Source: JBFWVD01 sp050246915 (lineage in GTDB: Bacteria > Actinomycetota > Acidimicrobiia > Acidimicrobiales > Ilumatobacteraceae). Taken from it: a stretch of DNA of 64,000 nucleotides. This document shows, piece after piece, positions 7,551 through 16,125 of the stretch. The stretch covers positions 25,327-89,326 of the forward strand of contig JBFWVD010000013.1 of NCBI GenBank assembly GCA_050246915.1, written 5' to 3'. Under the pieces are notes generated by a model. It was not told the DNA's origin. It saw only the letters and a list, made by a program, of their open reading frames with translations, and did no database searches. Within the stretch, counting starts at the first letter, position 1, and each line of letters starts with the position of its first letter. The translations under genes were made by a program, and so were the position numbers.

Positions 7551-8485
7551 TGATCCGCCGCGCCACCGCAGAGTCAATTGCAATTGCAGTTGACATTCTC
7601 CGGTCCGGTGGGCTGGTGGCCGTGCCCACCGAGACGGTCTACGGACTGGCCGCCGACGCCACCAACGCCGCAGCGGTGCGGCGGATCTTCACGGTGAAGG
7701 ACCGGCCGCCCGGACATCCGCTCATCGTCCACATCGGCCGCTCCGCTCCGCTCGATCGATGGTGTGGCGACGTCTCCGTCGATGCCCGCAAGTTGGCCGC
7801 GGCGTTCTGGCCCGGTCCGCTCACCATGATCGTGCCCAGTATCGATGCCATCGCCACGGAGGTCACCGGCGGCCGAGCGACGGTCGGGTTGCGTATGCCA
7901 GACCATCCCCTCACGCTCGATCTGCTCGACGCCTTCGACGGCGCGGTCGCCGCACCCTCGGCCAACCGCTTCGGAAAGGTGTCACCGACCACCGCGGCGC
8001 ATGTCGAGCGCGATCTCGACGGCGAGGTGGACCTGATCCTCGATGGCGGGCCGTGCCGCGTGGGGGTGGAGTCGACGATCGTCGAGCTGGTGGGTCCCGT
8101 TCCTCAGATCCTGCGGCTGGGGGCGATCACGGCGGCACAGATCGCCGCGGTGCTCGGACGCGAGGTGCTCCCCGAGCCGGTGGGACCGGCGCGCGCCTCG
8201 GGCATGTTGGCGTCCCACTACGCGCCCAGCTGCGCAGTGCACATCGTCGAAGATCGCGACGAGGCCATGGCCCTGGTGGCCGAGTTGTGGAACCGCGGCG
8301 AGGGCCCGGTGGATCTGCTCGACCCCGAGGCGACCAGCGACGAATGGGCGCACGAGCTGTACGGCTGGTTGCGGGAAGCCGATGAACGTCGATTGCGTTC
8401 GTTGGTGGTCGTACCCCCGTCGAGCGACGGTGTGGGCGCTGCCGTTCGGGACCGATTGGCCAAGGCCGCCGCGCCGCGGCCGTGA
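7550..8485 (+). CDS. tsaC: L-threonylcarbamoyladenylate synthase, Sua5 type
   Basis: 311 residues, the long Sua5 form: a YrdC catalytic domain at about 1-205 (GGLVAVPTETVYGLAADA; KDRPPGHPLIVH; PSANRFGKVSPTTAAHV) plus a C-terminal Sua5 domain after LPEPVGPARASGMLASHYAP. It makes threonylcarbamoyl-AMP from threonine, bicarbonate and ATP for tRNA t6A37. Near the start, codons for ESIAIAVDI use unusually A/T-rich choices that create two overlapping 16-bp dyads. The start overlaps the hydrolase stop. Confidence 0.93.
   Translation: MIRRATAESIAIAVDILRSGGLVAVPTETVYGLAADATNAAAVRRIFTVKDRPPGHPLIVHIGRSAPLDRWCGDVSVDARKLAAAFWPGPLTMIVPSIDAIATEVTGGRATVGLRMPDHPLTLDLLDAFDGAVAAPSANRFGKVSPTTAAHVERDLDGEVDLILDGGPCRVGVESTIVELVGPVPQILRLGAITAAQIAAVLGREVLPEPVGPARASGMLASHYAPSCAVHIVEDRDEAMALVAELWNRGEGPVDLLDPEATSDEWAHELYGWLREADERRLRSLVVVPPSSDGVGAAVRDRLAKAAAPRP
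7573..7594. repeat. Two overlapping copies of the dispersed 16-bp dyad
   Basis: GTCAATTGCAATTGCA (7573-7588) and TGCAATTGCAGTTGAC (7579-7594) overlap, giving three CAA/TTG half-sites within 22 bp. This is the densest intragenic occurrence of the motif described in the findings. Confidence 0.85.
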
Positions 8486-8590
8486 CGAGGTCATCGGTGT
8501 CGAAACCCGTCCGTCGGACGCTGGCGATCATGAGGCAAGCCTGAGGTCGGGTGACCCGATCGCGTCTGTCGGAGCTGCTAGAGAAGTCGG

Positions 8591-9049
8591 ATGCCCACGG
8601 ACCCGATGCAGCTGCTCCTCGACGAACGCGACATCGGCCGCCTCATGGTCGACTATTGCCGCTTCGTGGACTTCGGTGAGGCGGGGCGGATTCCGGCGCT
8701 GTTCACCGACGACGGTGTGTGGCAAGCAGCTGGGGTCGATTGTCGGGGCCGGGAGGCGATGGCCGCGATGTTCGCCAAGCGTGAGACGCTCAGCCGGCGA
8801 ACCTCACGCCACGTCATCACCAACGTCTCGATCGACGTGACCGGGGACGAGGCCACTGCGGTGTCGTACCTCATCAACTATCGCCACGACACCGACGACG
8901 ACTCGCCTGCCGTGACCCCGGCACCGATCGCCGACCCCAAGTTCATGGGCGAGTATCACGACACGTTCCGTCGCACCGCCGAGGGATGGCGTTTCGCCTC
9001 TCGCCGCTGCGATCTGGCGTTCCTACGGCGGGCGGCGCCGCGGGCGTGA
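8591..9049 (+). CDS. SnoaL-like / NTF2-fold protein
   Basis: 152 residues. The pattern LLLDERDIGRLMVDYCRFVDFGEAGRIPALFTDDGVW, then RHVITNVSIDVTGDEATAVSYL and WRFASRRCDLAFLR, matches SnoaL_4 cone-fold proteins, which act as small isomerases, hydratases or ligand binders. No catalytic assignment is possible. It lies between the tRNA-modification gene and the secreted protease without close coupling to either. Confidence 0.75.
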   Translation: MPTDPMQLLLDERDIGRLMVDYCRFVDFGEAGRIPALFTDDGVWQAAGVDCRGREAMAAMFAKRETLSRRTSRHVITNVSIDVTGDEATAVSYLINYRHDTDDDSPAVTPAPIADPKFMGEYHDTFRRTAEGWRFASRRCDLAFLRRAAPRA

Positions 9050-9090
9050 CACCTCATCAGCTCAATTCACCCCCGGAACTGGTCGATGCA

Positions 9091-11124
9091 ATGACGATGG
9101 CCGAGCCCGTTCGTATCCGGAGGGGCATCGCCGCGGCCGTGGTCGGCCTCGTTGCCCTCCTCCCGTCAACTGCAGTTGCGTCCGCGACCGCAAGCTCCGC
9201 GAGCCCGACGGCGACCACTACGCCAGCAGCGCCGAACGCGGCAGCAGATCCGGTGTATCAGGCCCAGATCGCCGGCGGCAGCGTGGCGGCCAACGGTGCC
9301 TGGCCGTTCGCCGCCCAAGTCATCTTGAACCACGGCTCGGGAGGATTGAGCTTCTGCGGAGGGACCCTCATCGCTCCCCAATGGGTGATCACCGCGGCGC
9401 ATTGTGTCCTCCCGTCGGACGAGCCGGCCGCACAGCTCGCCGGGAGCGAGGTCCGCCTCGGCTCCAACGAGTACGGCAAAGGGACGAGCTACGCGGTCGC
9501 GTCGATGACTGCCCATCCCGACTACACACCGACATTCGACTCGGCTGGGAACCCACTCGACATCGATGCAGGCAACGACGTCGCCCTCATCGGGTTGGCT
9601 GCCCCGGCGACGCAGACCCCGCTCCCCCTCATCTCGGCCAGCGAGCTGTCCCTGGCGGCACGCGGTGCCCCCGTCACCATGCTCGGCTGGGGAGTCAACG
9701 ATCTCAACGGTGCCGGTTCGCAATCGCCGGTGCTGCGCCAGGGTGAGATGTCGGTCGTTCAGCCGGAGGACTTCGGCTACGTGGCCTATCCGCTCGAGAT
9801 CTGGACGCAATCCACCACGGCCAGCGCCTGCTTCGGTGATTCGGGTGGACCGCTCGTCGCCCGGGCGGGCGACGGCTCCTATCGGCTCGTCGGTGTGGTG
9901 TCCGGTGGCCCCAACTGCAACATCCATGTCGCGCCGCGCGAACAGGACTACTTCGCCCGTGTGAGCCAGAAGACCAACTGGATCAACTCGGTCGTCAACC
10001 CTGCGGCCGCGGTGGTTCCCCCGGTCCCGACCGGACCTCCGGCCCGGTTCGAGCCGCTCACCCCCGATCGCCTCCTCGACACCCGTACCGGAGTCGGGGG
10101 AGCCACGCGACTGGCTGCCGGTGCCACGGTGCGCCTGCAGGTAACCGGGATGTCAGGTGTTCCCGCCGGCGCCGCTACGGCCACGTTGAACGTCGTCGCA
10201 TCGGCACCCGGCGGCCCCGGGTTCGTGACCGTCTATCCGTGTGACCGCCCCGTGCCCACGGCATCCAATCTCAACTACACGAACGAGACGGTGGCCAACC
10301 TGGTCACCGCCCCGCTGGCCGCCGACGGATCGGTCTGCTTGTTCAGCTACGACTCCACCGATCTCATCGTCGATGTGTTCGGCTACACCGGCGCCGGCGC
10401 TACCAAGGGTTTCTCCGCGGCTGGACCCCTGCGCATCGCCGATACCCGCACCTCCACCCCGGTCAAGGGCCCCATCGCCGCCGGGGCGACCCTGCAGCTG
10501 ACGGTGGCCGGTTTCAACGGCGTGCCTGCCAATGCCTCTGCGGTGGTGCTCAACGTCACCGCGGCCGACACCGCCAGCTCTGGTCATGTCACCGCGTATC
10601 CGTGCGGTACGGCAGTACCCAACGCGTCGTCCATCAACTACCCCGCCAAGGCCAATGTCCCGAACCTGGTGGTCGTGCCGGTGGGCACCGGCGGAGCGGT
10701 GTGCTTCACCAGCTATGCCGACACCCAACTGGTCGTGGATCTCGACGGCTGGTACGCCCCGGCCGCTCCTCGCCAGCTCACCCCGCTGTCACCGAGCCGA
10801 TTGCTCGACACGCGCATCGGGTTGTCGGGCACGCGGCTGCACGGGCAAGGAACGTTGACGCTCGATGTCCGGGGACTCGCGGCGCTCGCCCCCACGACCA
10901 ATTCGGTGGTCCTGAACGTGACCGCGGTCGACCCTTCCGGTGCCGGATACCTCACCGTCTACAGGTGCGACGCGGCCCTGCCGAGGACCTCGAACGTCAA
11001 CCATGCCGCAGGACAGAACTCCCCCAACGCGGTGTACGTCCCGCTGGCGGCCAACGGCACCGTGTGCATCTACTCCTGGGCCACGACCGATGTGGTGGTC
11101 GACATCTCGGGCTCGTTCGCCTGA
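9091..11124 (+). CDS. Secreted trypsin-like serine protease with three C-terminal RLLDTR repeats
   Basis: About 677 residues from ATG 9091; the frame opens earlier, but this start gives a Sec signal peptide (RIRRGIAAAVVGLVALLPS then AVASA). The S1 protease domain (about 60-300) has IAGGSVAANGAWP, H104 in TAAHC, D163 in NDVALI and S251 in GDSGGP. From about 320 three repeats of about 120 residues follow, starting LTPDRLLDTRTG, LRIADTRTS and LSPSRLLDTRIG. Each has a cysteine pair pattern (VYPCD, VCLFSY) and ends with a VVDxxG strand. The repeats probably bind cell surface or matrix. A 16-bp dyad is in the signal peptide region (9165-9180). Confidence 0.92.
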   Translation: MTMAEPVRIRRGIAAAVVGLVALLPSTAVASATASSASPTATTTPAAPNAAADPVYQAQIAGGSVAANGAWPFAAQVILNHGSGGLSFCGGTLIAPQWVITAAHCVLPSDEPAAQLAGSEVRLGSNEYGKGTSYAVASMTAHPDYTPTFDSAGNPLDIDAGNDVALIGLAAPATQTPLPLISASELSLAARGAPVTMLGWGVNDLNGAGSQSPVLRQGEMSVVQPEDFGYVAYPLEIWTQSTTASACFGDSGGPLVARAGDGSYRLVGVVSGGPNCNIHVAPREQDYFARVSQKTNWINSVVNPAAAVVPPVPTGPPARFEPLTPDRLLDTRTGVGGATRLAAGATVRLQVTGMSGVPAGAATATLNVVASAPGGPGFVTVYPCDRPVPTASNLNYTNETVANLVTAPLAADGSVCLFSYDSTDLIVDVFGYTGAGATKGFSAAGPLRIADTRTSTPVKGPIAAGATLQLTVAGFNGVPANASAVVLNVTAADTASSGHVTAYPCGTAVPNASSINYPAKANVPNLVVVPVGTGGAVCFTSYADTQLVVDLDGWYAPAAPRQLTPLSPSRLLDTRIGLSGTRLHGQGTLTLDVRGLAALAPTTNSVVLNVTAVDPSGAGYLTVYRCDAALPRTSNVNHAAGQNSPNAVYVPLAANGTVCIYSWATTDVVVDISGSFA

Positions 11125-11138
11125 TCTCGCACGCGCGT

Positions 11139-11699
11139 CTACTCGAGACCGTTGAGTCCGGCCACCAGCGCATCGCGAACTTCATCGAGGGTCGGCGGGG
11201 GCCACGGTGCTCCATCGATGTGCGCCAGCGAGATCGACACGGTCGAGGCACCGGCGTCGGGCGCCAGATCAAGTCGACAGAAGCACTCCCCCGGTTCGGT
11301 CAGCAGCAGATCGAGCCGATAGGGCGGGTCGTCGTCGACGACCTCACCGATCCACGATGCGACCACCAGCAACGACTCGAACGCTTCGGCCGGGAGGCAA
11401 TGGACCACGAAGCTCGACTCGTCGTGACCGATCCAACGACCCACCCGACGCACGATGGGCTCGGTGACGCGCAGGTGATGGATCGACGGTGACGGCTCAG
11501 CATCACTGGCCGCCTCGGAACGTTCTTCGAGCATCGCCAACGCCGCCGACGCTGCATCGTTCAGTTCCTGCATCCGCGCGTGGGATCCGCCGAGATCGGG
11601 ATGAGCGTGCTTGGCCAACTCTCGCCGCGCCCGGCGAACGTCGGTCGCGGTGGCGCTGGCGTCGAGGCCCAGCGTCTCGAAGGGGTCGGCGTCGCTCAC
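11139..11699 (-). CDS. J-domain protein
   Basis: 186 residues. The N-terminal 55 residues are a J domain: DPFETLGLDASATATDVRRARRELA, then KHAHPDLGG with the HPD tripeptide that stimulates Hsp70 ATPase, then MQELNDAASAALAML. The C-terminal 120 residues are not recognised (RVGRWIGHDESSFVVHCLP). No Gly/Phe or zinc-finger region is present, so it is a class III-type J protein, probably cytosolic. It is convergent with the protease gene. Confidence 0.8.
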   Translation of the reverse strand: MSDADPFETLGLDASATATDVRRARRELAKHAHPDLGGSHARMQELNDAASAALAMLEERSEAASDAEPSPSIHHLRVTEPIVRRVGRWIGHDESSFVVHCLPAEAFESLLVVASWIGEVVDDDPPYRLDLLLTEPGECFCRLDLAPDAGASTVSISLAHIDGAPWPPPTLDEVRDALVAGLNGLE

Positions 11700-11715
11700 G
11701 GATGCATTCTCGTTG

Positions 11716-12648
11716 TCACAGCCCGGCTCGGGTGAAGGCGAGCCGGGCGATCACCAGGTCTTCGATCGCCAGCCCGACGCTCTTGAACAGCGTGACCTCC
11801 GCAGCGTCGGTGCGGCGGGCGCGGCCCGAGGCCAGGTCGGTGAGGTCTCCGAGCACCGTCGACCAATCCCATCCTTCGTTCGCGGCGCCGATGAGATCGC
11901 CGGCTTCGTGGCGCGCCGCGGCCCGATCGTCCACGTACACCGAAGCGCGTTCGATGAGCGCGCCGTCGGCTTCACGCACCCCGGCTCGATATGAGCCCAC
12001 CAGGTTCACATGGACGCCGTCGGGCACCTCGGCGCCGAGCAGCACTGGGGTGACGGACGAGGTGCAGGCGTTGATCACGAGACCATCACCGGCCATCTCG
12101 GCCATGAGCCTGGGCAGATCCCCGATCGCCCGCACCTCGACGTCTGCGTCAACAGGAGTTGACACATCGCCCGAGCGCGTGACGAGCACCTGTCGTTGCA
12201 GTGCAGGCAGCACCGCACGCATGGCGATGAGATGTCCGATGCCCTGAGGTCCGCCGCCGACGACGATGGTGCCCGTGCACGGCTCGGGGGCCAGTGCTGC
12301 GGTGGTCAGCGCGGAGATCGCCGGCGTGCGCAGCGCGGTGAGGGCCCCACCGTCGAGCAGCGCCACCGGCCGACCGTGCGCCGCGTCGAACAACACGTAC
12401 ATACCCTGGATCACCGGTTCGCCACGCGACGCGTTGGCCGGCTGCACCATGATGAGCTTCACCCCCGCCGCGCTCCCGGCAGCAGCGGGCATCACCAACA
12501 GGTCCGCGCCATCGACCTCGATCGCGGTGCGGGGCGGGTGGGACACACCGAGCGTGAACGCCTGGCGCAGCGCCGTGACCGCATCGCTCATCGTGACCAG
12601 CGACCCGATTCTCGCGCGGTCGAGATACGGCAGCTCTCCGACACTCAT
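11716..12648 (-). CDS. Ornithine cyclodeaminase / mu-crystallin family protein
   Basis: 310 residues. The family hallmarks are PAAAGSAAGVKLIMVQPANA, then DGGALTALRTPAISALT, the dinucleotide motif TIVVGGGPQGIGHLIAM, and NLVGSYRAGVREAD. Members include ornithine cyclodeaminase, alanine dehydrogenase and delta1-pyrroline-2-carboxylate reductase. Its ATGA overlap (12645-12648) with a proline racemase-like gene favours the last: reduction of a cyclic imino acid to L-proline in hydroxyproline breakdown. One 16-bp dyad is at 12148-12163. Confidence 0.82.
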   Translation of the reverse strand: MSVGELPYLDRARIGSLVTMSDAVTALRQAFTLGVSHPPRTAIEVDGADLLVMPAAAGSAAGVKLIMVQPANASRGEPVIQGMYVLFDAAHGRPVALLDGGALTALRTPAISALTTAALAPEPCTGTIVVGGGPQGIGHLIAMRAVLPALQRQVLVTRSGDVSTPVDADVEVRAIGDLPRLMAEMAGDGLVINACTSSVTPVLLGAEVPDGVHVNLVGSYRAGVREADGALIERASVYVDDRAAARHEAGDLIGAANEGWDWSTVLGDLTDLASGRARRTDAAEVTLFKSVGLAIEDLVIARLAFTRAGL

Positions 12649-13706
12649 CGCAGCTGGAACCCCAGGCCGATCGGATCAGCGGGATCGAGCACGAAGGTCG
12701 CCGAGCCCGTGGGATAGGCGTGGCCACCGACCTGTGTGATGAACGCGTCGTTGCCGTTGGGCCCGGCGCCGACGAGGATCTCGGTGACCTTGGCAGTGAA
12801 CACCCCGCCGGCGATGCCGGCATGGTGGAGCGTCTCCCCGGTGGCCAACTGGTTGCGGGCGTGCAGCACCGCCAGTCGGGCCGACGTCCCCGAACCACAC
12901 GGAGATCGATCGACCTCGCCGTCGGCGAACACCGTCACGTTGCGCTGGGCGAGGGCACACTGTGGCGGGGCGGCGATGTCCTCGTGGAAGATCACGCCGT
13001 ACAGGCCAGAGAGTCGATCATCGCCGGGATGGCTCACGCTGATGTGATCGGCGAGCGCGGCTTTCACACAGCGCGCCACATCGATGAGCCGTGCGAGGTC
13101 AGCGGGACCGACCGACGCCCCGATCGCCGCGGCCGGCACCGACGCGTAGAGCGCTCCCCCATAGGCGACGTCGAGTGTCAATTCAACTTGCGTACCGTCG
13201 AGAGGGATGGTGACCGGTACATCGAGTGCCGAGACCCACGAGGGCACGTTGGTGAACCGGATCTGACCAACGCGCCCCTCGCTGACGTCGGCCTCGACGC
13301 GCAAGCGCCCCGAGGGCACATCGATGACCAGTTCGGTCACCGGTTCGGTGACGGCGACGCGGCCGGTGCGCAGCGCCCATGCCGCCAGAGCGATGGTGCC
13401 ATGTCCACACGCGGTGGAGAACCCGTCCTTGTGGAAGAACACGACCCCGAGGTCACCATCGTTGTCGTCAGGTTGGGTGACGAAGCATCCGTACATGTCG
13501 GCATGGCCTCGGGGCTCGTTGACCACGAACGCCCGGAGATCGTCGAAGCGGGCCAAGGCGTCGGATCGCTTGTCCAGCACCGTCGCCCCCCTCAGTTCGG
13601 GGCCGCCGGAGGTGACGATCCGGAACGGCTCACCGGCGGTGTGGAAGTCGTCGACGCCCACGGTGAGCCGGGTGCCGTTGGGGAAAGACACAGGTCGTTC
13701 GGCCAC
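12645..13706 (-). CDS. Proline racemase / hydroxyproline epimerase family protein
   Basis: 353 residues. Both catalytic cysteines of the two-base racemase mechanism seem present: C100 in STACGHGT and C270 in RSPCGSGTSARLA. Two cysteines point to a proline racemase or 4-hydroxyproline 2-epimerase rather than trans-3-hydroxyproline dehydratase, which lacks the first. The N-terminal DDFHTAGEPFRIV is typical. It is the first gene of a pair with the ornithine cyclodeaminase-like gene, suggesting proline or hydroxyproline catabolism. A dyad lies at 13177-13192. Confidence 0.88.
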   Translation of the reverse strand: MAERPVSFPNGTRLTVGVDDFHTAGEPFRIVTSGGPELRGATVLDKRSDALARFDDLRAFVVNEPRGHADMYGCFVTQPDDNDGDLGVVFFHKDGFSTACGHGTIALAAWALRTGRVAVTEPVTELVIDVPSGRLRVEADVSEGRVGQIRFTNVPSWVSALDVPVTIPLDGTQVELTLDVAYGGALYASVPAAAIGASVGPADLARLIDVARCVKAALADHISVSHPGDDRLSGLYGVIFHEDIAAPPQCALAQRNVTVFADGEVDRSPCGSGTSARLAVLHARNQLATGETLHHAGIAGGVFTAKVTEILVGAGPNGNDAFITQVGGHAYPTGSATFVLDPADPIGLGFQLR

Positions 13707-13885
13707 GGCTCGTGCCTAGCACATCGACGTTTCCCCAGGTCGCGCCGGTGTTGCCGGCGCGCGATCGTGCGACGACTCCTTGAAACTCCTGTTACGGCGC
13801 GGCGGCAATCGTTGCGTTGGTTACCGGCGGGTACATAAGGTGCCGCCAATTCGGTGGACCACCGCCGAGACAAGGGAGAACAGAC

Positions 13886-15067
13886 ATGCAGAAGACGACG
13901 TGGAGCCGCACCGCTGCGGCTCTTCTCGGGCTGTCGCTGCTCGCCGCCGCCTGTGGCGACGACGGCGGAGACAGCGCAACGGAGACCAGCGCTGCTGGCA
14001 CCGCGACGACCGCTGGCGCAGCCGCTGGTGGCGTGAAGTGCGAGGGCATCAAGCTCGGCTTCATCGGCGCCCTGTCGGGCGACAACGGCAACCTCGGCAC
14101 CAACATGGTGAACGGCGCCATGGTGGCCATCAACGATTTCAACGCCAAGAACCCCGACTGTCAGATCGCGCTCGAGAAGTTCGATTCGCAGGGCGATCCG
14201 GCCCAGGCCACCCCGCTGGCGGACAAGATCGTCAACGACGCCTCCATCGTGGGCCTCATCGGTCCGGGCTTCTCGGGCGAGACCAACGCCACCATGGATA
14301 AGTTCGAGGCCGCCGGCCTGCCCATGATCACCCCAGGGGCCACCAACGCCAAGCTGTCGACCAACGGCTGGAAGATGTTCCACCGCATCCTGGCCAACGA
14401 CGACAAGCAGGCTCCCGGAGTCGTCACGCTCATCACCAAGACCATTGGTGGCAAGAAGGTCGGCGTCATCGACGATGCCTCCGACTACGGCAAGGGTCTG
14501 GCTGACGCGGTCCGCAAGGGCCTCGGCGCAGCCAACACCGCCAACGCCACCATCGACCCGAAGGCCGCTGACTTCTCGGCTGCCGTCGCCTCGATGAAGA
14601 GCGCCGCTGTCGACGTCGTGTTCTACTCCGGCTACTACGCCGAGGCCGCCAAGATGGCTCAGCAGCTCAAGGATGCCGGCGTCACCGCCAAGTTCGTGTC
14701 GGGCGACGGTTCGCTCGACCAGGGCTTCATCGACAACGGCGGAACCGCCGCTGAGGGCGCGTACCTCACCGCCACTGGCGCACCGCCGGACATCAACCCC
14801 GAGTTCGCTGCGGCCTTCCAGAAGGCTTACGGCACGCCGCCGGCCCTGTACTCGCCCGAGGCCTACGACTGCGCCCAGGTGTTCCTGGCCGCCATCGCCG
14901 CCGGCAAGGTCACCCGCGCCGACATCGCTGCGTTCGTCGAGGCGTACGACGCTCCGGGAATCACCAAGCAGATCAAGTTCGACGCCACCGGTGAGCCCGC
15001 TGGCGAGGCCGTGTTCTACACGGTCGTCGAGGGCGGCAAGCTGGTCTCCAAGGGCCTGATCAAGTAA
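13886..15067 (+). CDS. livJ: Branched-chain amino acid ABC transporter, substrate-binding lipoprotein
   Basis: 393 residues from the ATG at 13886, with GGGAGAA just before it. The N-terminus is a lipoprotein signal: a basic start, hydrophobic LLGLSLLAA and a lipobox ending at the cysteine in LAAACG. A Thr/Ala-rich linker follows, then a periplasmic-binding type 1 fold (IKLGFIGALSGDNGNLG; GVIDDASDYGKGLADAV). It delivers leucine-type amino acids or related solutes to the permeases encoded downstream. No 16-bp dyads occur here or in the genes up to livG. Confidence 0.93.
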   Translation: MQKTTWSRTAAALLGLSLLAAACGDDGGDSATETSAAGTATTAGAAAGGVKCEGIKLGFIGALSGDNGNLGTNMVNGAMVAINDFNAKNPDCQIALEKFDSQGDPAQATPLADKIVNDASIVGLIGPGFSGETNATMDKFEAAGLPMITPGATNAKLSTNGWKMFHRILANDDKQAPGVVTLITKTIGGKKVGVIDDASDYGKGLADAVRKGLGAANTANATIDPKAADFSAAVASMKSAAVDVVFYSGYYAEAAKMAQQLKDAGVTAKFVSGDGSLDQGFIDNGGTAAEGAYLTATGAPPDINPEFAAAFQKAYGTPPALYSPEAYDCAQVFLAAIAAGKVTRADIAAFVEAYDAPGITKQIKFDATGEPAGEAVFYTVVEGGKLVSKGLIK

Positions 15068-15085
15068 CTCCACATCGGAAAACGT

Positions 15086-15118
15086 GAAGGGTCGGGAGCA
15101 CTACGCTCCCGACCCTTC
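15086..15118 (+). terminator. Strong hairpin between livJ and livH
   Basis: A perfect 14-bp stem, GAAGGGTCGGGAGC (15086-15099) with GCTCCCGACCCTTC (15105-15118), loop ACTAC. No T-run follows (GCATATAT). Its position after the binding-protein gene and before the permease gene fits partial termination or 3' end protection that keeps livJ transcript above the membrane genes. Confidence 0.8.
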
Positions 15119-15147
15119 GCATATATCGGGGCGGTCCGAGGGGGACC

Positions 15148-16125
15148 ATGACATTCGATCTCTTCAAGACACTGTTCTGGCAGAGCACCGTCAATGGCGT
15201 CGTGCTCGGTTCGATCTACGCGTTGGTCGCGCTCGGCTACACCCTCGTGTACGGGGTGCTGAGGCTCATCAACTTCGCCCACTCCGAGGTGTTCATGCTC
15301 GGGGCATTCGGCTCGCTCATCGCCATCGACATCCTGGGCATCCCCGACCGGGCTCCTGGCGGCGGAGATCCCATCAAGACCGGTGGGGCGCTGGTGTTCA
15401 CGCTGCTGTTCTGCCTGCTGTTCTCGATGGTGGTATCCGGAGCGTCGGCCGTTGCGCTCGAACAGATCGCCTATCGGCCGCTACGACGAAGAAACGCTCC
15501 GCGGCTCGTGTTCCTGATCTCGGCGATCGGGGCATCGTTCGCCATCGCCGAGGCAGTGGGCGAATGGGGCCCGGACAACCGCGAGGAGTACCGCATCGCG
15601 CGAGTGATGGAGAAGAAGACCTTGTTCGACCTCTTCTCGGCGCAGGTCCGCAATGATCACGTGCTCGCCGTGGTCGGTGCATTGATCATGATGTCGCTGC
15701 TGCTGCTGTTCGTGAACAAGACACGAGTCGGGCGTGGCATCCGCGCTGTCGCCCAAGACGGCGAGACCGCACGCCTCATGGGCGTCAACACCGATCGCAT
15801 CATCATGATCACCTTCCTCGTCGGGGGGCTCATGGCCGGTGCCGCGGCGTTCTTCTTCGCGATCTACAACGGCACCGCCCGCTACTCCATGGGCTTCTCA
15901 CTCGGCGTCAAGAGCTTCACCGCGGCGGTGCTCGGCGGCATCGGCAACATCAAGGGAGCTCTCCTCGGCGGGATCTTGCTGGGCGTCATCGAGAACTACG
16001 GGGCGAGCTTGTTCGAGGCCGATCAGAAAATGGGCAACGTGACGGCGTTCGTGCTGCTGGTCGCCGTGCTCATGTTCCGACCCAGCGGGTTGCTGGGTGA
16101 ATCGATGGGGAGGGCACGGGCATGA
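15148..16125 (+). CDS. livH: Branched-chain amino acid ABC transporter permease LivH
   Basis: 325 residues, polytopic membrane protein. Visible family features are NGVVLGSIYALVALGYTLVYGVLRLINFAHSE near the start and the permease loop AVAQDGETARLMGVNTDRII, then SFTAAVLGGIGNIKGALLGG. A hydrophilic insert (GIPDRAPGGGDPIKTGG) lies after the first helices. It forms the membrane channel with LivM. The stop overlaps the livM start by 4 bp. Confidence 0.94.
   Translation: MTFDLFKTLFWQSTVNGVVLGSIYALVALGYTLVYGVLRLINFAHSEVFMLGAFGSLIAIDILGIPDRAPGGGDPIKTGGALVFTLLFCLLFSMVVSGASAVALEQIAYRPLRRRNAPRLVFLISAIGASFAIAEAVGEWGPDNREEYRIARVMEKKTLFDLFSAQVRNDHVLAVVGALIMMSLLLLFVNKTRVGRGIRAVAQDGETARLMGVNTDRIIMITFLVGGLMAGAAAFFFAIYNGTARYSMGFSLGVKSFTAAVLGGIGNIKGALLGGILLGVIENYGASLFEADQKMGNVTAFVLLVAVLMFRPSGLLGESMGRARA

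Noticed and set aside
9317..9328. CAAGTCATCTTG in the protease gene
   Set aside because: It meets CAA-N6-TTG but lacks the flanking GT/GC and AC/CG bases of the family; treated as chance.
13592..15073. 493-codon open frame antisense to livJ
   Set aside because: The sense strand encodes a complete binding lipoprotein; the antisense peptide is Gly/Val/Asp-rich with no family features, as expected in high-G+C DNA.
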